Assembly: GCF_022259695.1 (NCBI RefSeq)
Contig: NZ_CP092099.1
Span: 2,526,471-2,590,470, forward strand
DNA from: Flaviramulus sp. BrNp1-15
GTDB taxonomy: Bacteria > Bacteroidota > Bacteroidia > Flavobacteriales > Flavobacteriaceae
DNA length: 64,000 nucleotides
Reading direction: 5' to 3'
The notes under the pieces were generated by a model. That model ran no database searches and was not told where the DNA came from. It saw only the letters and a list, made by a program, of their open reading frames with translations. The translations under genes and the position numbers were made by a program. This document shows, one piece after another, positions 17,336-27,198 of the stretch; the first letter of the stretch is position 1, and each line of letters begins with the position of its first letter.

Positions 17336-18871
17336 CTAACCCAACCACCCTTCTCTATCCAAACTCCTATACTGAATCGCCTCACTAATATGCGAGCCAT
17401 TTACAGCCTCAACACCTTCCAAATCGGCGATTGTTCTAGAAACTTTTAAAATTCTATCATACGCTCGCGCAGATAAATTTAAACGTTCCATAGCGGTTTT
17501 TAATAGCTGTTTAGACGCTTCATCCAAAACACAATATTTTCGAATTTGTTTGGTATTCATTTGTGCATTGTAATGCACTGCATCGCTTTTTGCAAAACGC
17601 TTAGTTTGTATTTCTCTGGCTTTTGTAACGCGTTTTCTAATATCTACAGAGGTTTCACCTTTTCTGTCTTCTGATAGTTTTTCAAAAGGCACGGGCGTTA
17701 CCTCAATATGAATATCAATTCTATCTAATAACGGACCAGAAATTTTACTTAAATAGCGTTGCATTTCGGCAGGACTTGACGTTACAGGCGCATCGGGATC
17801 GTTAAAATAACCTCCCGGACTTGGGTTCATACTCGCTACCAACATAAACGACGATGGATACGTCACTGTAAATTTGGCACGAGAAATAGTAACTTCTCTA
17901 TCTTCTAATGGTTGACGCAACACTTCTAAAACACCTCGTTTAAATTCGGGTAATTCATCCAAAAACAACACCCCGTTATGCGATAAGGAAATCTCTCCCG
18001 GTTGTGGAAATGCCCCACCGCCGACAAGTGCAACGTCGCTAATAGTATGATGTGGGCTCCTAAAAGGGCGTTGCGCCATCAATCCTGTATCTTTTACACG
18101 ACCAACTACGGAATGTATTTTTGTGGTCTCTAAAGCTTCATGAAGCGTCATTGGAGGCAAAATACTCGGTAAGCGTTTTGCTAGCATCGTTTTACCAGCT
18201 CCTGGTGGACCAATTAAGATAATATTATGTCCGCCAGCAGCTGCAATTTCCATGCAACGCTTAATGCCTTCTTGTCCTTTAACATCAGAAAAATCAAACT
18301 CTGGAAAATCTAAACTTTTATAAAACTCTTCACGTGTATTAATAATGGTTTGCTCAATAGGGTCGCCTTTATCAAAATAATTAATAACCTGTTTTATGTT
18401 ATCTACACCATAAACTTCTAAATCGTCAACAATAGCAGCTTCTTTAGCGTTTTGTTTAGGCAGAATAAAACCTTTATAACCTTCTGCTCTGGCTTTTACA
18501 GCAATAGGTAATGCGCCTTTTATGGGTTGCAAACTGCCATCAAGAGACAATTCTCCCATAATTAAATAACGCTCTAAGTCTTCGGCTTTAATTTGTTTGG
18601 AAGCTGCCAGAATACCTATGGCTAAAGTAAGATCGTAAGCACTTCCCTCCTTGCGTAAATCAGCAGGAGCCATATTAATAGTTATCTTTTTTCCGGGAAT
18701 TTTATAACCGTTATTTTGAAGTGCCGCAGCTATACGGTAATTACTTTCTTTAATGGCATTATCTGGCAATCCTACTAAATGATACCCAATACCTGAATCT
18801 ACATTAACCTCAACAGTTATGGTTGTGGCCTCCACGCCAAAAACAGCGCTACCAAAAACTTTTTTAAGCAT
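17336..18871 (-). CDS. comM: YifB/ComM-family Mg-chelatase-like AAA+ ATPase
   Basis: 511 aa, standard length. The N-terminal ChlI-like/Lon S5-type domain begins M-L-K-K-V-F-G-S-A-V-F-G-V. Walker A is G-P-P-G-A-G-K-T-M-L (about residue 218), Walker B G-V-L-F-L-D-E-L-P-E-F, and the C-terminal Mg_chelatase_C domain ends S-L-D-R-E-G-W. ComM homologues are hexameric helicases that promote branch migration during natural transformation; whether this strain is competent is unknown. Confidence 0.93.
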   Translation of the reverse strand: MLKKVFGSAVFGVEATTITVEVNVDSGIGYHLVGLPDNAIKESNYRIAAALQNNGYKIPGKKITINMAPADLRKEGSAYDLTLAIGILAASKQIKAEDLERYLIMGELSLDGSLQPIKGALPIAVKARAEGYKGFILPKQNAKEAAIVDDLEVYGVDNIKQVINYFDKGDPIEQTIINTREEFYKSLDFPEFDFSDVKGQEGIKRCMEIAAAGGHNIILIGPPGAGKTMLAKRLPSILPPMTLHEALETTKIHSVVGRVKDTGLMAQRPFRSPHHTISDVALVGGGAFPQPGEISLSHNGVLFLDELPEFKRGVLEVLRQPLEDREVTISRAKFTVTYPSSFMLVASMNPSPGGYFNDPDAPVTSSPAEMQRYLSKISGPLLDRIDIHIEVTPVPFEKLSEDRKGETSVDIRKRVTKAREIQTKRFAKSDAVHYNAQMNTKQIRKYCVLDEASKQLLKTAMERLNLSARAYDRILKVSRTIADLEGVEAVNGSHISEAIQYRSLDREGWLG

Positions 18872-18960
18872 ATAATTTGTTTACAGCTTAAATGTAAGAA
18901 ATGTATTTGTAACTGAACAATAAAATCCTTTTGCTCAATACAATAAAGACTTATATAACC

Positions 18961-20004
18961 TTATTTATTAATAGCTACAAGAACACCTTTTTTAGGCTTC
19001 TCTACCTCTACAGTATATGAAACCAAAACATCTTCATTCGTTTTTATATGAACATCATAATGTCCTTTTTTGGTAAAGCGGTAATTAAATTTTAGAAAAC
19101 CTTCTTTGAAATTTAAAGAAGACGCTTCAACCTTATCATACTTTAAACCACTATTTAATACTAGACTTATTGAATCAATTTTACTTTCATCAGATATCTT
19201 AAGACTAAAAAGAACTTCATCATCTAAAACAACTTTGGTTATTAGGTTTTTAGGCATAATAGGAACGACTTCATACTTATATGTCTTTCCATAAACCAAA
19301 GGCGCTTTAACAAATTGATTTAAATCGGGTTTACGCTCTAACAGAAGCCATTTTTCATCTAAAGGATAATGATTTTTAGCAAACAACTCTGGTTCGGCCA
19401 GAAAATAACCATCATTATAGTCTTTAATAAATTTATTTTGATTAATAAAGAAAACTCCACTAGCTAATGTGGCATCAACCAAATACCATTTGTTACTTAA
19501 ATGTACTGCGTTCCATGAATGATTTGGAATATCAATTTTAGTAACATTTGTATTTACTGTTCTGCTATATCCATCAACTATTTCGCATTCTATATCAGCC
19601 AAATTAGAGAGTTCTTTAATTACATAAGCATAACCCGAACAAATGGTTTTTTTATCCTTTAGCAACCTTTTAAAGAACACATCTTGAACTTCAGCATTCC
19701 ATTTTGAAAATGCTATGGCATCGTTCTTATACTTTTTGCGCTTTCTAATTGTTTTTACACCAAAACTATGGTCGCTTTCAATGTTTGAACACACCCAAGT
19801 ATGAATAGCTCTAAATTTTTCAACTTGGGTATTCAAGCTATTGGTAAGCTTGTGGGCAAGCAATGGTAAATTATTTAATCTGTGATCTTTTAATGCATTC
19901 GCTATACTATCAGCCTTTTTAAAATTAATATGTCTAAAATCTGATTTTTGTGCATTAACAGAGAAACAGATTAACAAAAAGAGTATTTGTAAAAATTGTT
20001 TCAT
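18961..20004 (-). CDS. Secreted transglutaminase-like cysteine peptidase fold protein
   Basis: 347 aa with signal peptide (residues 1-18, ending V-N-A-Q). The transglutaminase core is visible: T-I-C-S-G-Y-A-Y (Cys), N-H-S-W-N-A-V-H (His) and W-Y-L-V-D-A-T-L (Asp), in the right order and spacing for a catalytic triad. The C-terminal ~100 residues are beta-rich. The ATG directly abuts the stop of the upstream gene on the same strand, so the two are co-translated. Probable envelope peptidase or cross-linking enzyme; substrate unknown. Confidence 0.85.
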   Translation of the reverse strand: MKQFLQILFLLICFSVNAQKSDFRHINFKKADSIANALKDHRLNNLPLLAHKLTNSLNTQVEKFRAIHTWVCSNIESDHSFGVKTIRKRKKYKNDAIAFSKWNAEVQDVFFKRLLKDKKTICSGYAYVIKELSNLADIECEIVDGYSRTVNTNVTKIDIPNHSWNAVHLSNKWYLVDATLASGVFFINQNKFIKDYNDGYFLAEPELFAKNHYPLDEKWLLLERKPDLNQFVKAPLVYGKTYKYEVVPIMPKNLITKVVLDDEVLFSLKISDESKIDSISLVLNSGLKYDKVEASSLNFKEGFLKFNYRFTKKGHYDVHIKTNEDVLVSYTVEVEKPKKGVLVAINK

Positions 20005-20712
20005 TTAAAATATATCTTTTATTTTTTGCCACAGTGTACGTTTAGACTTGTATACCTCATTAACTTCAACTTCTCCCATTAACACAAAAGAATCATCGCC
20101 TCCCATATTTACATTCAAAATGTTTTGATTCTCTTTAATTTCTATGGTTTGAGTTTCATAACCCAAAAAACTAAATATTAAAATATCGCCTTTTTCTAAT
20201 TTTTTTGGAAAAACAAACTCGCCATCAAAATTTGTACTCGTGCCAATTGTAGTGCCTTTTAAAATGATATTTGCTCCAGGTAGCGGACCAGTTTCATCTG
20301 AAACAACTCCGGCTAAAAGTCCTTTTTGTTTGTCATTGTTTTTTACTTGATTACTTTTCGCTTCTTTAGTTTGCTCAATAATTTCTGTTGCAGGTTGCTT
20401 TTCTTGAGCTTGTATATTATGGAGCGATAAAGCAGAAAATAATGCAAATCCAATAATTCTTAAATATTTGAATTTGGCTTCGTTTCTGTTGTCGTTCAAA
20501 TTAGAATACTCCTTTAATTGATTTGTTTTAAAATATCCACAAGTATTAGCTTGATTGTTTTTAAAGTATTCTACTAATTTTTCATCGCTCATGTTTCTAA
20601 AATCCATGACTTCTTTTTGACACGAATTACAAAACCCTCCGGAGTTTGTTTGTGTAAATTGATTGAATTTTTCTGAGCAAGGTTTGCCGATTGTAAGATT
20701 GAATTGTTTCAT
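20005..20712 (-). CDS. Zinc-knuckle plus carboxypeptidase-like regulatory domain membrane protein
   Basis: 235 aa. The N-terminus carries C-x(n)-C-N-S-C (residues 13-32), a treble-clef-like motif common to a flavobacterial family. A single hydrophobic segment (about 84-101, I-I-G-F-A-L-F-S-A-L-S-L) is followed by a carboxypeptidase-like regulatory domain (V-S-D-E-T-G-P-L-P-G-A-N-I-I-L-K-G) as found at the start of SusC-type receptors. Topology is presumably N-in with the beta domain in the periplasm. It is the first gene of a two-gene unit with the transglutaminase. Confidence 0.78.
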   Translation of the reverse strand: MKQFNLTIGKPCSEKFNQFTQTNSGGFCNSCQKEVMDFRNMSDEKLVEYFKNNQANTCGYFKTNQLKEYSNLNDNRNEAKFKYLRIIGFALFSALSLHNIQAQEKQPATEIIEQTKEAKSNQVKNNDKQKGLLAGVVSDETGPLPGANIILKGTTIGTSTNFDGEFVFPKKLEKGDILIFSFLGYETQTIEIKENQNILNVNMGGDDSFVLMGEVEVNEVYKSKRTLWQKIKDIF

Positions 20713-20859
20713 GATATTTATTTTTTTATATCACTAAACTATAAACTGTATAGAGGAAAAACCAAACACACTTAGCCAACTAACACTTTAAATGAGTGAA
20801 GTTAACTTTTTGGTTAGGCAAATAGTTTAAAGTATTATAAATTTAAAGTAACAACCTTT

Positions 20860-22746
20860 TTATTCTGGTAATACACAAGCTTCATTTAAGTTTTTAAGTG
20901 TAGTTTTTAAACCTACATCTAAAGTTTGTCTCATAACTTTTGAGTTATCGTTATGACATTGCAAACATGCTCCAACGAAAAGTAGTTTTTTTTGTTCTTC
21001 AACATTAAAGGGTCTAAAATCATGTCTTGTTGAATTAATAACAGTATCGTCAACCTTTTCTAAAAATGGTATCCACGCATCTTCTGGTAAGTTATCATAT
21101 GTGTTTAATTCATATTCTGGAGTGAAAACCCATCTGCCTTTTTTATTATTTATTTTATAAACCAATGAACCATTCCCATAGCCTAAAGCAGCAGAATTAG
21201 CATGACAAGATTTACAATCTCTCACAGCTTTTGTTGTAGTATGTGGAGAATTAGGTGCATACAACCTATGAAATGAAATATTTTTATCTGGATTACCCAC
21301 ATAGCTACCCTTATCAATAGTTAAAATCATACCTGGTATTGCAGGCTCAATAATATTTCCTTCTTCATGCTCTCTAACACCTAAAGCCGGTTGTGATGAT
21401 GAAAATTCAGCTACATACTCATTCCATTGTCCTTTTACGTATTTTTTATCTAATAAATCGAAAGCGCTACGTTCTTTGTCATCAAATTTATTATGACAGC
21501 CAATACATTTCGATGTCCAAGAAGAATGACACGCACTACAACTCACATTTTTATGTGCATGATCTCTGGAACAAATAGTTGATTGAGGTTTTAATGGATG
21601 TAAACTACCGTCATTTTTACCTATCAAAAATGCATTTCCTGTTGTGTCTACGTATGTGTTAACTAATGGATGACCATCTTTTTCAGCTATAATGATTTGT
21701 TTATCTGTATGTTTATAATCTCTATGAAGAAATACCAAACTACTTTCTGCATCTAAATCATAATACGAAATGGTATTTGGTTTGTCCTTAAAATGGCAAT
21801 CGCTACACTGCAGAGTAACAGCGTCTTCTGCATGATCATAACGTATTCCATTGCCCATAACTTCATGTGATGAATGACAATCTATACATAACAATCCTTT
21901 TGTATGATGCACATCTTCTTCTAAATTTTTATAAACCCGTTCATCTTCTAAAACCGTATAATCCTCTTTATTTATTACATCATTTTTATGTAACAAGGTT
22001 TCTTGTAAACCCATATAATTTGTAGAAATTCTACTGGATCGACTATGGCAACCAAAACAGTGGGTATCATTAACAAAGATATCTGAAGAAGGATGAAATT
22101 TAGGTAGTTCTATTTTGTTTGAAGCTAAGTAATTTTCTAAATCCTTTTTAGCATTTTCAGAATAATTTAAATGACAAGCATTACAGCCTCCACCTCTACT
22201 TAATTGATTTATTTCCCCATAAGAGGTTTTTTCGGCTCCTAAGTGGCAATTGGCACATAAATCTCTTAAATGCTTATCAGAAGCTGAATATTGTATATCC
22301 TTAATATGGTAATGGTAATTTAAACTATCTGCCTCTCCAAAAATAAATTTATCTACTGCTACAATACCACTGTTTGTAGTCATTAATGAGTTTTCTATTT
22401 TGTGCAACTCACTGGCATGACATTTTCCACAGGTTTCTTTAGCATCAGATAAATTACCAGGAATTAATACCATCCCTTTGTGAGCCTCTTCTTTATTTAA
22501 AGATTTTGTATTTCCTAAATGGCAGCTCGCACAACCAATAAGTTCTGGATTATGATAATTTGAATACCCTTTAGTGTTTTGATGACATTGTAAACAAGAT
22601 TCCTTTATGGTTACTTCATGTTTTGAATATTCAACATTTTCTAGGTCTGGAGAAAAAAAATAATTTTTATTTCTCATTAAAAAAAGTAGTCCAAAAAATA
22701 AAACAGCTATTGCAAAAATCCAGACCGAAAATGTTTTGTTTTTCAT
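20860..22746 (-). CDS. Membrane-anchored twelve-heme cytochrome c
   Basis: Start at ATG 22746 (M-K-N-K-T-F-S-V), about 628 aa; a hydrophobic segment at residues 7-24 is an uncleaved anchor. I count twelve C-x-x-C-H motifs (CLQCH, CASCH, CGKCH, CANCH, CNACH, CFGCH, CIDCH, CSDCH, CSACH, CIGCH, CKSCH, CLQCH) spread over the whole length, with many extra histidines that can act as distal ligands. No other domain is visible. It is divergent from the Psr-type operon and shares its intergenic operator, so it probably passes electrons to or from that enzyme in the periplasm. Not clearly an octaheme tetrathionate reductase, because of the heme number. Confidence 0.9.
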   Translation of the reverse strand: MKNKTFSVWIFAIAVLFFGLLFLMRNKNYFFSPDLENVEYSKHEVTIKESCLQCHQNTKGYSNYHNPELIGCASCHLGNTKSLNKEEAHKGMVLIPGNLSDAKETCGKCHASELHKIENSLMTTNSGIVAVDKFIFGEADSLNYHYHIKDIQYSASDKHLRDLCANCHLGAEKTSYGEINQLSRGGGCNACHLNYSENAKKDLENYLASNKIELPKFHPSSDIFVNDTHCFGCHSRSSRISTNYMGLQETLLHKNDVINKEDYTVLEDERVYKNLEEDVHHTKGLLCIDCHSSHEVMGNGIRYDHAEDAVTLQCSDCHFKDKPNTISYYDLDAESSLVFLHRDYKHTDKQIIIAEKDGHPLVNTYVDTTGNAFLIGKNDGSLHPLKPQSTICSRDHAHKNVSCSACHSSWTSKCIGCHNKFDDKERSAFDLLDKKYVKGQWNEYVAEFSSSQPALGVREHEEGNIIEPAIPGMILTIDKGSYVGNPDKNISFHRLYAPNSPHTTTKAVRDCKSCHANSAALGYGNGSLVYKINNKKGRWVFTPEYELNTYDNLPEDAWIPFLEKVDDTVINSTRHDFRPFNVEEQKKLLFVGACLQCHNDNSKVMRQTLDVGLKTTLKNLNEACVLPE

Positions 22747-22812
22747 AATCAAGCAGTTACCCAAATTTACAACATTTTAAAATATCTTTTTTTATTAAAA
22801 GAACAAAAGCCT

Positions 22813-22830
22813 ATGTAACAATTGTTACAT
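22813..22830. promoter_or_regulatory. Crp/Fnr-type palindrome between the cytochrome and psr operons
   Basis: ATGTAACA-AT-TGTTACAT is a perfect 18 bp palindrome located 67 bases from the cytochrome start and 83-91 bases from the psrA-like start. The same TGTAACA-N2-TGTTACA core recurs at 29298. The size and symmetry suit a Crp/Fnr dimer, and such a regulator is encoded at 32676. Confidence 0.72.
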
Positions 22831-22844
22831 ATAAAGTGCTGATT

Positions 22845-22862
22845 TCATGATATTTATCATGA
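22845..22862. promoter_or_regulatory. Second palindrome in the psr upstream region
   Basis: TCATGATA-TT-TATCATGA is a perfect 18 bp inverted repeat only 15 bases from the Crp-like palindrome. It overlaps a possible early ATG at 22847, which argues against using that codon as the start. It may be a binding site for another regulator or an mRNA leader hairpin. Confidence 0.4.
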
Positions 22863-22903
22863 TTTCAAAAGATAATTACAAATATATTTACATCAGAAAA
22901 TTA

Positions 22904-25156
22904 ATGAAATATATGGTTACTTCAAGACGAAAATTCATAAAAATTTCTGCCTTAGGTTTAGGAGGTTTAGCAACAACCTCAGCTGCATTTGGTCTCTTTA
23001 AAACCAATCCATTATTAGATGCTGCTATAAAAGAAAATGTTTCAAAAAAGTTGTATCGATCTGCAACTTATTGCGAAGTATGTTTTTGGAAATGTGCCGC
23101 TTGGGCATATACAGATGAAAACAATAACATAAAAAAAATTATAGGAAATGATGATGATCCACATTGTAACGGACGCCTTTGTCCCAGAGGAACAGGTGGT
23201 GTTGGTATGTATAGTGATGAAGACAGACTAAAAACACCTTTAATAAGAACAACTGTTAATGGTGAACAAACCTATAGAGAAGCTAGTTGGGATGAAGCTC
23301 TTGATTTAATTGCTTCTAAATTTAAAGATATAAAGGAAGAATATGGTCCTGAGTCGTTTGCTTTACTTAAACACGGCTCTCCCGGAAGCCATTTAGAGCA
23401 TTTATTTAAAGCATATGGATCTGATACAATAGCAGAACCTGCATATGCACAATGTAGAGGCCCAAGAGAAACTGGTTTTGGTTTAACCTTTGGGTCTTGG
23501 GTTGGTTCACCTGAACCTACAGATATTAGAGACACTAAATGCTTAGTGCTTATTGGCTCTCATTTAGGTGAAAACATGCACAACTCTCAAGTTCAAGAAA
23601 TGTCTGACGCCATTGATAATGGTGCTACTATAATTACTGTAGATCCTAGGTTCTCTACCGCAGCAAGTAAATCTAAACATTGGTTACCTATAAAACCTGC
23701 TACCGATATTGCCTTACTTCTTTCATGGATGCATGTTTTAATTGAAGAAGACTTATACAATAAAAAATATGTTGAAAAATATACTAAAGGATTCAACGAA
23801 TTAAAAGCACACGTTAAAACATTTACACCAGAATGGGCTTATGGTATTACAACCATTAAACCAGAAGAAATTAGAAAAACAGCACGTATAATGGCTGCTG
23901 CAGCCCCATCGGTTATTGTGCATCCAGGTCGTCATGTTACTTGGTATGGAGATGATTCACAAAGATCTAGAGCAATTGCTATGTTAAATGGCTTATTAGG
24001 TTCTTGGGGTAATAGAGGTGGTTTTTATTTCAAAGAAAAAATTAGCATTCCAAAATATCCTCATCCAGACTATCCTAAACCAAAATGGGGATGGCATGAT
24101 TTAGGCGAACAATATCCATTTGCAGAAATGGGTATCACTTCAGAAATAATTAAAGCAACTATACCAAATGAAGATAACAAACACCCCATTAAAGCGTGGA
24201 TGGTTGCAGGCACCAATTTAATTAACACATTACCTCAAAGAGAAAAAACTATTGAAGCTATAAATGCAGTTGACTTTTTAGTGGTTATTGATACCATGCC
24301 AATGGAAATTACTGGTTATGCAGATGTTGTTTTACCAGAATGTACTTATCTAGAACGTTATGATGGCATTCGTTCTGCAACAAACAGAACACCTTCAATA
24401 GCTGTAAGAGTTCCGGCTGTGAAACCTAAATACGATTCTAAACCCGCATGGTGGATAAGTCAACAAATTGGAAAGCGCATTGGTTTAGGTGATTACTTTA
24501 ATTATAACGATTTTGAAGAAGTTATTGAATGGCAACTTAATAAACTGGGAACATCTTTAGATGAAATGAAAAAGATTGGTGTTAAACATTTTGATAGAAA
24601 ATCTGGTCCTCTGTTCTTAAAAGAAGGTCAGGATTATGAATTTTATACACCTAGTGGCAAAATAGAATTCTACTCTCAGCAACTAGCCAATAAAGGTTTT
24701 GCACCAATACCTGTATACACTGCACATCCTCAACCTCCTCAAGGGTTTTATAGATTAAATTATGGCAGGTCGCCAATGCATACCTTTAGTAGAACTATAA
24801 ACAATCCGAATTTAAGTGATCTAAAAAGTGAAAATATGCTTTGGGTTAACCCAAAAGTAGCCCGCATTTTAGGATTGAAAAAACATCAAGAAGTTTGGTT
24901 AAAAAACCAAGATGATATTGTTTCAACCTTCTCTATTAAAGTAAGAATAACAGAAAGAATACGCTGGGACTCCGTTTACCTGTATCATGGTTTTGGACAT
25001 AATAATAAAAAATTATCTAGAGCCTTTGGTAAAGGTATAAGCGATACCGAATTAATTTCTAAAACTGTTGTAGATCCTCTTATGGGTGGAACAGGTTTAA
25101 GGGGCAACTTTGTATCAATTTTAACTGAAAATCCACATAAAAATTCAGAACTATGA
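22904..25156 (+). CDS. Psr/Phs/Ttr-type molybdopterin oxidoreductase, catalytic subunit
   Basis: Start chosen at ATG 22904 (M-K-Y-M-V-T-S-R-R-K-F-I-K), about 750 aa; ATG 22913 is equally good, and longer starts precede the signal. S-R-R-K-F-I-K followed by a hydrophobic stretch is a Tat signal. Cys-x2-Cys-x3-Cys (C-E-V-C-F-W-K-C) with N-G-R-L-C-P-R-G further on binds the FS0 4Fe-4S cluster. A-Y-A-Q-C-R-G-P-R contains the likely Mo-ligating Cys. In this family (polysulfide, thiosulfate, tetrathionate reductases) the direction in vivo can be reductive or oxidative; the substrate cannot be fixed from sequence. Overlaps the next gene by 4 bases. Confidence 0.9.
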   Translation: MKYMVTSRRKFIKISALGLGGLATTSAAFGLFKTNPLLDAAIKENVSKKLYRSATYCEVCFWKCAAWAYTDENNNIKKIIGNDDDPHCNGRLCPRGTGGVGMYSDEDRLKTPLIRTTVNGEQTYREASWDEALDLIASKFKDIKEEYGPESFALLKHGSPGSHLEHLFKAYGSDTIAEPAYAQCRGPRETGFGLTFGSWVGSPEPTDIRDTKCLVLIGSHLGENMHNSQVQEMSDAIDNGATIITVDPRFSTAASKSKHWLPIKPATDIALLLSWMHVLIEEDLYNKKYVEKYTKGFNELKAHVKTFTPEWAYGITTIKPEEIRKTARIMAAAAPSVIVHPGRHVTWYGDDSQRSRAIAMLNGLLGSWGNRGGFYFKEKISIPKYPHPDYPKPKWGWHDLGEQYPFAEMGITSEIIKATIPNEDNKHPIKAWMVAGTNLINTLPQREKTIEAINAVDFLVVIDTMPMEITGYADVVLPECTYLERYDGIRSATNRTPSIAVRVPAVKPKYDSKPAWWISQQIGKRIGLGDYFNYNDFEEVIEWQLNKLGTSLDEMKKIGVKHFDRKSGPLFLKEGQDYEFYTPSGKIEFYSQQLANKGFAPIPVYTAHPQPPQGFYRLNYGRSPMHTFSRTINNPNLSDLKSENMLWVNPKVARILGLKKHQEVWLKNQDDIVSTFSIKVRITERIRWDSVYLYHGFGHNNKKLSRAFGKGISDTELISKTVVDPLMGGTGLRGNFVSILTENPHKNSEL

Positions 25157-25686
25157 GATATGCAATGGTAATAGACACATTAAAGTGTGTTGGATGTAGC
25201 GATTGTGTTGTGGCTTGTCAAACAGAAAACAACGTACCTCATGGGTATTGTAGGGACTGGATAACTGAAGCTGTTAGCGGCTCATACCCAAGTGTAGAGC
25301 TAGAATTAAGATCTGATAGATGTAACCATTGCGATAATGCACCATGTGTTAGATGCTGTCCTACAGGTGCTAGCCATATTGTAGAAGGTGGTATTGTATT
25401 AGTAACAGGAGACGAATGTATAGGTTGTGGTGCATGTATAGAATCGTGTCCTTATGATGCGCGTTATCAACATCCAGATGGTTATGTAGATAAATGCACA
25501 TTTTGTCATCACAGATTAGAAAAAGGACAACTTCCAGCATGTGTATCGGTTTGCCCAACAAAGTGCATGTATTTTGGAGATTTAGATAACCCTAATAGCG
25601 AGGTTTTTCAATTATTAAAAAACAGAAAGCATAAAACATTGGCTCCAGAAGCAGGAACCAAACCACATGTATTCTATTTAATTTAA
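25153..25686 (+). CDS. Four-cluster ferredoxin subunit (PsrB/PhsB-like)
   Basis: 177 aa overlapping the catalytic gene by ATGA. Four cysteine clusters can be read: C-V-G-C-S-D-C-x3-C, C-N-H-C-x4-C-x3-C, C-I-G-C-G-A-C-x3-C-P, and C-T-F-C-x(11)-C-x3-C-P. This matches electron-transfer subunits of complex iron-sulfur molybdoenzymes with four 4Fe-4S clusters. It links the molybdopterin subunit to the membrane subunit encoded next. No Tat signal is visible, so export would be by hitchhiking on the catalytic subunit. Confidence 0.93.
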   Translation: MRYAMVIDTLKCVGCSDCVVACQTENNVPHGYCRDWITEAVSGSYPSVELELRSDRCNHCDNAPCVRCCPTGASHIVEGGIVLVTGDECIGCGACIESCPYDARYQHPDGYVDKCTFCHHRLEKGQLPACVSVCPTKCMYFGDLDNPNSEVFQLLKNRKHKTLAPEAGTKPHVFYLI

Positions 25687-25698
25687 TTTATAATTATT

Positions 25699-26640
25699 AT
25701 GCAAGAAGAATTATTTACAAGTGGAAGAAACATCCCTAATATAGATCCTTCATTAGAAATTTGGCATTGGCCAATTTCCGTTTATCTGTTTTTAGGTGGT
25801 TTAGCAGCTGGCTTATTATTATTTGCTGCTGTAGTTACCATTCTGGGTAAAGATAAAGACTATCCTACAACTGTTAAGTACGCATCTATGTTGCCTCCTG
25901 TAGCTTTATCATTAGGGTTAATGGCATTAGTTTACGATTTAACACATCCTTTATACACTTGGCAATTGTACACCACTATACGTTTAGAATCACCAATGTC
26001 TTGGGGAGCTTGGGTATTATTAGTAACGACTCCTTTATCATTTTTATGGGTGTTTAGCTATTATTCTGAATTGTTCCCAAAATGGAATTTGAAATTTGAT
26101 TTTCTAAAGAAATTCGAACAATTTCTAAAGAAAAACAGAAAAAATATGGCATATGCATTAGTGCCTTTATCAATTATTTTAGGTGTTTATACAGGAATTC
26201 TATTATCAGCATTTAACGCAAGACCTTTATGGAACAATGCTATTTTAGGACCTTTATTTTTAACTTCAGGGTTATCAACTGGAGCTGCAACAATCATATT
26301 ATTAGCAAAAAGCGCAAAAGAAAGACACCTCTTCAGTAAAATAGATTTAGCGCTTATAATTATTGAGTTAGGCCTAATTGTTCACATGATTATGGGAATG
26401 TACGCCGGTTCTGAAGTACAATTAGATGCCATGAATTTATTAATTGGCGGCGAATTTACCTTGATGTTTTTCGGCTTTGTAGTTATACTCGGATTAATTG
26501 TTCCTGGTATTCTTGAAGCATTAGAGATAAAAGGATATAAAATTCCTGTTGCTGTTCCTGCCATATTAATTTTAATTGGTGGCCTAATTTTTAGGTTTGT
26601 AATGGTTGAAGCTGGTCAAATTACACGATACCTCTATTAA
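25699..26640 (+). CDS. NrfD/PsrC-type quinone-reactive membrane subunit
   Basis: 313 aa, highly hydrophobic with eight to nine predicted membrane helices. The N-terminal I-W-H-W-P-I-S-V-Y-L-F-L-G-G-L-A-A-G motif is diagnostic of the NrfD family, and E-S-P-M-S-W-G-A-W-V fits PsrC. It has no heme; it exchanges electrons with menaquinone and completes the CISM complex. Spacing to the ferredoxin gene is 12 bases. Confidence 0.92.
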   Translation: MQEELFTSGRNIPNIDPSLEIWHWPISVYLFLGGLAAGLLLFAAVVTILGKDKDYPTTVKYASMLPPVALSLGLMALVYDLTHPLYTWQLYTTIRLESPMSWGAWVLLVTTPLSFLWVFSYYSELFPKWNLKFDFLKKFEQFLKKNRKNMAYALVPLSIILGVYTGILLSAFNARPLWNNAILGPLFLTSGLSTGAATIILLAKSAKERHLFSKIDLALIIIELGLIVHMIMGMYAGSEVQLDAMNLLIGGEFTLMFFGFVVILGLIVPGILEALEIKGYKIPVAVPAILILIGGLIFRFVMVEAGQITRYLY

Positions 26641-26649
26641 ACATATATT

Positions 26650-27177
26650 ATGAAAGACAAAGAACAAAACAGACACATATATTGGAATCCTTATTTTGGA
26701 GGATTCCTGCTTGGGTTATTAATAATTTTCACCTTCTACATAACAGGTAGAGGTTTAGGTGCAAGTGGGGCCATGAAAAGTAGTGTTGTCACAATAGTAG
26801 ATGACGTTTCTCATGAGCATGCAAAACAAAGTGCATACTACAGTAAATTTGTTGATGGCGATAAAAACCCAATGAATAATTGGATAGTTTTTGAAACATT
26901 AGGAGTACTTATTGGCGCTTTCATTTCTGGTGGTTTAGCTGGTAGAATTGGTTGGAGAGTACAACATTCCCCTAAAATTACACGAAGACGACGTTTAATA
27001 TTTGCATTTAGTGGTGGTATATTATTTGGGTTAGGTGCTCAAATTGCAAGAGGATGTACAAGTGGAGCTGCTTTGAGCGGTATGGCAGTATTATCAACAG
27101 GTGGATTTATAACCATGTTGGCCATTTTTGGAAGTGGTTACTTGTTTGCTTATTTTTTTAGAAAAAATTGGATTTAA
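26650..27177 (+). CDS. YeeE/YedE-type sulfur transporter, half 1
   Basis: 175 aa membrane protein with about four helices. G-A-Q-I-A-R-G-C-T-S-G-A-A-L-S-G near residues 127-142 is the conserved Cys motif of the YeeE/YedE (TsuA, DUF395) family, in which cysteines guide thiosulfate through the pore. This is only half the size of TsuA; the following gene supplies the other half. Located between psrC-like and rhodanese genes, which supports transport of thiosulfate or another sulfur species. Confidence 0.85.
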   Translation: MKDKEQNRHIYWNPYFGGFLLGLLIIFTFYITGRGLGASGAMKSSVVTIVDDVSHEHAKQSAYYSKFVDGDKNPMNNWIVFETLGVLIGAFISGGLAGRIGWRVQHSPKITRRRRLIFAFSGGILFGLGAQIARGCTSGAALSGMAVLSTGGFITMLAIFGSGYLFAYFFRKNWI

Positions 27178-27198
27178 TAAATTAAAAATTTAAAAATT

